This document shows, piece by piece, positions 58,266-64,000 of a stretch of DNA of 64,000 nt. The first letter of the stretch is position 1; each line of letters opens with the position of its first letter. A model generated the notes under the pieces. That model made no database searches. It was not told the origin of the DNA and worked only from the letters and a program-made list of their open reading frames with translations. The stretch spans positions 9,440,001 through 9,504,000 of the forward strand of contig NC_133184.1 of the NCBI RefSeq assembly GCF_049306965.1. Reading direction: 5' to 3'. The stretch comes from Danio rerio. Taxonomy: Eukaryota; Chordata; Actinopteri; Cypriniformes; Danionidae. A program made the position numbers and the translations under genes.

Positions 58266-59029
58266 TAGGATATAATATATAAAAGAATAAAATATTACAA
58301 AACATATTATTTTCTAGCCTACATAAATATAAAAAACACTGCCTTCATGCCTTCTTCATCTCGGGAGGCTTTTTCAGTTCATTCATAACAATTTGCTTTT
58401 GTATAATGTTATTATTATTAGCAGTATTATTTATTATATCCATATTTATATTTGTTTTATTAAAAACAAGCTTAGATTTACCTACCTGTCAGGTTTTAGA
58501 CCATATGGGGCACAGCATGTGTTTTAGGATATAACGCAGGTTTTTGAGCACACTTCGTTATTATTGTTCATTTATTCCTTTGCTGGAAATTAGAACTGAA
58601 TTTAGAAATAGTTTTGAAATGAATATTTGCACTTAACAAACAAAGTTAATTATTTATAGGCTAATTGATGTCTGTGCCTACAAGGTTTCCCTATCCACGG
58701 AAGTGAAAGTGACAGTTAATAATTTATCTCTCATTCTCGCACTGTAGATGCTCTGTTTAACTGTTTTCTTGCTTGTGAAATGCTCAGTTTTTCCACTTAC
58801 ACTTACTTTACGTCATGTAAATAGCAAATGCACCATGGCACGACGCAACTGACTCTTAAAGGGAATGGGAGATGAGACTCTGATTGGTTTATTCTCAAAA
58901 CCCACCTATAACTCATTAAGAAAATAAACTCAACCCTTGTAGACCATGCGACACGGCGCAAAGCGGATTTTTCTATCCTTATATTAGCAAAAGTGGATTC
59001 TGACATGCCCTGAATGCGTAGAGCCCATA
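57829..59029. mobile_element. GCGC-rich MITE family, long copy
   Basis: It starts gggccctatcaaacacccgg and ends near gcgtagagccc. It includes 57829-58500, the inverse of window positions 1-572, and further text (cccacctataactcattaag) shared with 17770-17868. A (TA)n expansion of about 60 bp at 58198-58258 replaces a short TA-rich stretch in the copy at the window start. No coding content. Confidence 0.6.
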
Positions 59030-60168
59030 ATGTTTATGTTCGGAACATTTGTATTATTTGCTAATCAATAACCACCTCGTGTGGAATCTGAGGCTTCCTG
59101 ACTCAATGAATGAATTACGTGGTTTTCCATCAAGGTAACCCAGGGTGCCGAAATATAATTGGCTAAAGTGACATTGGGTGGATTAAATAACCAAAACAAA
59201 GACAGACGTTATGGTACATAATTCGCATTTCCAAAGCAGAATATCTGACTTCAGCATTGATTTTCAGATAAACAAGAATGTTCACTTAGCATGTTACTTC
59301 AATAAATGCACACTTATTATGGTATCTTTATGCTTTAGAGGGATCAAAAACTTACATGCAGCATTTTTAAATTGTCCCAAAAAAAGTAAGAATTGTGTTG
59401 TTTCAACTCATTTTAAATAAGTAGTTTAAACAAGTAGTTTTGTTTTTTAATGGTTAATTTTCAGTAAAGTGAAACATTTGGCATCACTTGGAAAAATGTA
59501 ACTTTGGAAAATTTAATTACACTGTGAAAAGAGATTACAAAGTCAAGAAAGAGAAAAAAAAGTCAGTAAACCTTTTGTAATTTTTATAATTGTGCATATT
59601 CATTAACTTAGTCATTTTAAAGCAACATGTTTACTAACTTTCCTAAAGTCAACTTAACTAATTGCTTTTTACAATATTAAACTTTAAACTAAGAACATAC
59701 GGCGACAACAAATAAAGTAATATAGATATTTATTTACATCATTTTAATTCTGTGCAACACGTAAATCCCCCACTTTACAAGGTAAAAGCTGTAGTATTGT
59801 CAATGGGTAGATTTTACCGTTGAAAGGACAGATATCTGTACAAACGTGGAAAAACGGATTAATATCTACCCAGTCTTGCTCTCAATAAATTTACATATTA
59901 GTGATATCTCTGATGCAGGCGTCGCATTCTTCATCATCTACGAGGACAGACGTTCCTTTGTCATTGCTTTTCATGGTTTGACTCATTTTGCTATGGTTCC
60001 TCAGTCAGACGCTGTTTTCTTGGGGGATGCTCTCGCGAAATGACTGTTTTTCCACTAGTATTGCCTTTCATGTGTAATTTTGACCACAGACATTCGTTTG
60101 CCTTTTTAATTCTCAGTGCTGTTTCTGATTTCCTGTTTCATGATGCAAAGCAAATGCATGTTTGTGTC
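59030..60168. other. 3' flank of gene 3; nothing firm
   Basis: AT-rich. A plus frame (59846-60043) and minus text around 59900-60040 (MSQTMKSNDKGTSVLVDDEE) look mildly protein-like but have no supporting splice phase to gene 3. Probably 3' UTR or intergenic sequence. Confidence 0.3.
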
Positions 60169-60261
60169 TCAGGCGTTGAAGAGTTCAGCTGAGGAGTTGT
60201 AGATGGAATTCACTCGCTGTATGTAACTTGCATACGGTTCAACTTCTTCCACGTCAGCAGG
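60169..60261 (-). CDS. Type I receptor gene 3, last coding exon
   Basis: On the minus strand, after tttctgtgtgtgttaag, a phase-0 exon reads PADVEEVEPYASYIQRVNSI then YNSSAELFNA and stops at 60171-60169. Three tyrosines lie in acidic or Ser-rich settings (EPYASYIQ, SIYNSS); none fits a strict ITIM. The phase matches the donor of the exon at 63423-63486. The intron between them (3.2 kb) is filled with MITEs and a (TA)n run. Confidence 0.7.
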   Translation of the reverse strand, partial: PADVEEVEPYASYIQRVNSIYNSSAELFNA

Positions 60262-60392
60262 CTTAACACACACAGAAACTTCCATGAGTCAAGCAAACAT
60301 CCGAATCTTTAAAAACATTATACTACGCAATACATTTGGTGTAGAATAAAACTAGTTCTGTCAAATGACTAATCGCATTCATAACACTTTAG

Positions 60393-60692
60393 TATAGGGG
60401 TAGATCTCCTAAACATTTTAAATTTACCAACTATTTACTCAACGTTAGGTGGTTCCAAACCTTTTTGAGTTCCTTTTTCTCTGATAAACTCTTAAACAGT
60501 CTGACATTTTGAAGAAAGCTGAAAACCTGTACCCATTGACTTCCATAGTAGGAAAAACAAGCATATGGAAGTGAATGGTTACAGGTTTTGAGCATTCTTC
60601 AAACTGTCAGTTTATGTTTAACAGAAGAAAGAAACTTATAAAGGTTAGTAAATGATAACAGAATGTTGATTTTTAGATAAAGTATCCCTATA
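60393..60692. mobile_element. Palindromic MITE, copy
   Basis: A hairpin-like layout: gaagaaagctgaaaacctgt and ggttacaggttttgagcatt are inverse to each other around the centre, with ends ggggtagatctcctaaac and its decayed inverse. The same family as 43603-43917. Confidence 0.6.
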
Positions 60693-61395
60693 ATTACCAA
60701 CTCTCAATATTAACTGTTTACTACATGCCTACTATTAAGATAATGGCTGTTTATTAGTATTTATGTTTTACATGATATTCTACATGATCTTATTTCTCAT
60801 CCCTTAACCCAACTACAACATTAACAACTATTGATGTGCTGCAAATAAGGAGTGTATTGAGCTAAAAGCAATAGTTAATGGTTTATTAATAGTAAGACTT
60901 AAAGTGTGACCAAAGTTTATATTTACATGTTTAAAAGAATTATTATGCACATATAAATACACACATACATACATAAAATACTGAAAAAAATACTGAAACT
61001 AAAATAATTCCATATACATCTGTCTTTACAAATGCTTTGTAGGATAGATATTTTACAGTAAAGTTCCATTGGTTAAAGTAACATGAACTAAGAATGAACA
61101 ATACTTGTAGAACATTTTAGGTACCAGTATTGATGATACTTTGATGTTAACATCATTATTTACAAATGCTTTAATATGTAAATTAATGAATAATGCTTTC
61201 AAATTCAAAAATGTGATTGTTAATGTTATTTTATGCACTGTGAGTTAACAAGAATTAACAATGTATGGTTTTATTTGAATTGATTACGTTATCAAATATT
61301 AATACATACTGTAACCAATGTATTGTTCTTTGTTTGAAAAATTCGTAAACTTTAACTAATGGAGCCTTGTTGTTAACTGATACCAATTTGTAATA

Positions 61396-61928
61396 AACAG
61401 AAGATGTCAGAATAATTAGCCCCCTCTGTTTATTTTTTTCCCCCAATTTCTGTTTAACAGAGTTATTTCTTCAACACATTTGTAAACATAAAAGTTTTAA
61501 TAACTAATTTCTAATAACTGATTTATTTTATCTTTATTATGATGATAATAAATATTTTTTTTAATTCTAGATATTTTTCAAGACACTTCTATACAGCTTA
61601 AAGTGACATTTAAAGACTTAACTAGGTTAATTAGGTTAACTAAGCAGGTTAGGGTAATTAGGCAAGTTATTGTATAATGATGGCTTGTTCTGTAGACTAT
61701 CGTAAAAAATATCTTAAAGGGGCTAATAATTTCGACCTTAATGTTTTTTAATGCTTTTATTCTAGCCAAAATAAAACGAATAAGAATTTCTCTAGAAGAA
61801 AAAAAAATGTTATCAGATATAATTGAATGTCCTTGCTCTTTTAAACATAATTTATTATTTTTATTTTAATATTTTAAAAGATTAAAAAAAAAATTAATGG
61901 GGGCTAATAATTCTAACTTCAACTGCAT
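61396..61928. mobile_element. TA-flanked MITE, cagttgaagtcagaattatt family, copy 2
   Basis: agatgtcagaataattagcc at the left and ctaataattctaacttcaac at the right, with the shared body (aactaggttaattaggttaa, gttctgtagactatcg). It lies in the gene 3 intron. Confidence 0.75.
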
Positions 61929-62257
61929 ATAACAAAGAACCACAAAACCAGTCATAAGGGTCATTTTTTGGAAACTGATGTCATTTAAACATTATATAAA
62001 GGCTGAATGAATAAGCTTTCCATTCACGTATGGTTTGTTAAGACTATGTTTTGCTGAGATACAGCAACTGGAAATCAGCAAGTTTAAAAAGGTGAACATA
62101 TTAAGAAAATCACCTTTAATGTTGTCTAAATTAAGTACTTAGAAAAGCATGTTATTAATCAAAGATTAGATTTTAAAGTATTTGCAGTAGGTCAATGACA
62201 AAATGTCTTCTTGAACATTGAACTTTACTCAATATTATAATGATTTCTGGCATTAAA

Positions 62258-62361
<104 letters not shown>

Positions 62362-62447
62362 GCTTTGAGCCAGAAAATGTATTGTTGTCAGTACAACATA
62401 CAGTACTGTGGTCCAGAGCCAGAGTCACACACACAAACAAATATATA

Positions 62448-62990
62448 CAGTTGAAGTCAGAATTATTAGCCCCCATGAATTATTAGCCCCCCTGTTTATT
62501 TTTTTCTCCAACTTCTGGTTAACGGAGAGAAGATTTTCTCAGTACATTTCTAAACATATTAACTCATTTCTAATAACTGATTTATTTTATCTTTGCCATG
62601 ATGACAGTAAATAATATTTGACTAGATATTTTTCAAGACACTTCTATACAGCTTAAAGTAACATTTAAAGGCTTAACTAGGCTAATTGGGTTAACTAGGC
62701 AGGTTAGGGTAATTAGGCAAGTTATTGTATAGTGATAGTTTGTTCTGTAGACTATCGGAGAAAAATAGCTTAAAAGGGAAAATAATATTGACCTTGAAAT
62801 AGCTTTTAAAAAAATAAAAAACTGCTTTTATTCTAGACGAAATAAAACAAATAAGACTTTCTCTGAAAAATATATATATATTTTCAGACATACTGTAAAA
62901 AATGTCCTTGCACTGCTAAACATGATTTGGGAAATATTTAAGAAAGAAAAAAAAATCAAAGGGAGGCTAACAATTCTGACTTCAACTGTA
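62448..62990. mobile_element. TA-flanked MITE, cagttgaagtcagaattatt family, copy 3
   Basis: The best-kept copy: cagttgaagtcagaattatt at the left and its inverse (caattctgacttcaactg) at the right, both next to TA. A short duplication of ttagcccccatgaattatta-type text lies at the left end. Confidence 0.8.
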
Positions 62991-63422
62991 TATAAGATGC
63001 AAAAAAGTGCCATCTGAGTTTTTCTTCTAAAATTAGCCATTTTTTAGGAATGCATATTTTTTTTGGCAAAAGACAGATTATTTGCATTGCCTTTAAAGTG
63101 AAATAGTTGACTATAAACATAGGAGGCTAGGAAAAATGCTCATTTTAGAAGAAAGTGGCACTTGAAAGTGTTCAAGTGGCACTTAGATGTTTTTGCATCT
63201 GAACACTTCACATATAAATAAACATTTTCGCAAATACATGCATGAATGTGTCTTTACATATATAAGTCTAGTAAATATAAACAGCACACACAAAAATACA
63301 GTAAATTATAATTATGCAAACTTTTGTTTTAGATGCAGTAAATCATGATTAATCATTTGACAGCAATGATAAATGCTAAACTAATAAACGCTCAATAAGG
63401 TATACTGTAACTGGCTTCTTAC

Positions 63423-63486
63423 CTGGGCTGGTTTGTCGTCAGCTGGTGGTGAGATTTTGGATTTGCAGCAAAGCATCTTCAACGTG
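63423..63486 (-). CDS. Type I receptor gene 3, cytoplasmic exon
   Basis: A 64-bp minus-strand exon between ccttttag and the strong donor gtaag. Joined to the transmembrane exon it reads STLKMLCCKSKISPPADDKP then AQ and ends in phase 0. The CCK cluster near the membrane is a possible palmitoylation site (inference). Confidence 0.7.
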
Positions 63487-63589
63487 CTAAAAGGACAGAT
63501 TGATAAGTCATTACTAAATTAATTAGTCATCAAAGCGCACAACACAATCAAATTCAACAGAAGTGAATTTACGCAGTAAAAATTCCAAC

Positions 63590-63707
63590 CTTAGGCTGTT
63601 AAACTTTCTGAGCAGCACGTAAACCATGGCCAGAGACACAAGAATAAAACAGACTAAACCCAATGGTATGGCAATGAGTTTGATATTTAAAGATGTTTTA
63701 TCATAAC
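63590..63707 (-). CDS. Type I receptor gene 3, transmembrane exon
   Basis: A 118-bp minus-strand exon between ctttcag and the donor gttgga; phase 1 in, phase 2 out. It reads YDKTSLNIKL, then IAIPLGLVCFILVSLAMVYV (membrane helix) and LLRKFNSL with basic stop-transfer residues. The outer domains lie beyond 64000. Phase-1 entry and general layout fit an immunoglobulin-type receptor, like gene 1, but no Ig domain of this gene is in the window. Confidence 0.75.
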
Positions 63708-64000
63708 CTGAAAGGGAAAAAAAGTAGAAGTTTAGTTTGCAATATGATTAACAATACATGCAAAAAAATGTCTACAAAAATTGATTCTAGAGATTTAATA
63801 AAAAAGACACTATTAGTCAACAGTAGGTTAATTACAAAAAAATCATTTTAAAAGGAGTTTCTCAATACATGTTTGAAAATTCTTAAAATACATTTGGAGA
63901 TTTGACTGTATAGAAATGCACCTTCCTTTCTTGGGTCTGCACCAAATCAAATTAACAAACTAATACACAGCATATTACATGTAAACTGTCAAAATATGAG

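Overview
This window looks like Danio rerio (zebrafish) or a very close cyprinid. The main evidence is six tRNA-derived DANA/HE1 SINEs, two 5S-rRNA-derived SINE3 copies, an L2-type LINE, and dense hAT, Tc1/mariner and MITE-like DNA transposons. All family names were assigned by eye from remembered consensus sequences, without a database search. The DNA is AT-rich, with few long open frames and long microsatellites.

Host genes appear only as short spliced exons whose phases fit together. (1) A minus-strand gene runs from 19458 down to 5702: signal peptide, an Ig V-like domain, a stalk exon, a transmembrane exon and a short tail with a YVN motif. (2) Four plus-strand exons at 23951-24715 and 39348-39521 encode the tail of an inhibitory-type receptor with an ITIM (VLYASI); its transmembrane and outer exons were not found. 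(3) A minus-strand gene enters from the right edge with a transmembrane exon (63590-63707), a tail exon (63423-63486) and a last exon (60169-60261). (4) Three plus-strand exons (49749-49799, 56876-56939, 57320-57356), followed by AATAAA, look like the 3' end of an unrecognised gene. Genes 1-3 suggest a small cluster of immune-type type I receptors with different tails (inference).

Layout: 1-5200 holds MITE fragments, two Tc1 fossils and a hAT element. 5702-19458 is gene 1, whose introns carry a four-deep nest of transposons (8955-12379) and a Tc1 element split by a MITE, a solo LTR and a smaller MITE (12832-16122). 20662-23469 is a long-TIR element filled with hAT and SINE3 insertions. 23951-39521 is gene 2, with a 14.6-kb intron of hAT, Tc1, SINE and LINE debris. 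40000-49500 is MITE- and SINE-rich. 49956-52909 is a nearly complete L2 LINE whose 845-codon frame stays open although the second half of the endonuclease is missing. 52950-53443 is a second solo LTR. 56432-59029 holds a GATA microsatellite, the end of gene 4 and a head-to-head MITE pair. 60169-64000 is gene 3.

The transposons are layered. At least seven hAT insertions show 8-bp target duplications readable in the sequence, and several elements sit inside others, which gives a relative order of insertion. I saw no CRISPR array, rRNA or tRNA gene, operon or other prokaryotic feature, and nothing that amounts to a wholly new kind of system. The most unusual items are the nested stack, a Mutator-like element with a 9-bp duplication, the endonuclease-deleted LINE, and the unrecognised three-exon gene end.
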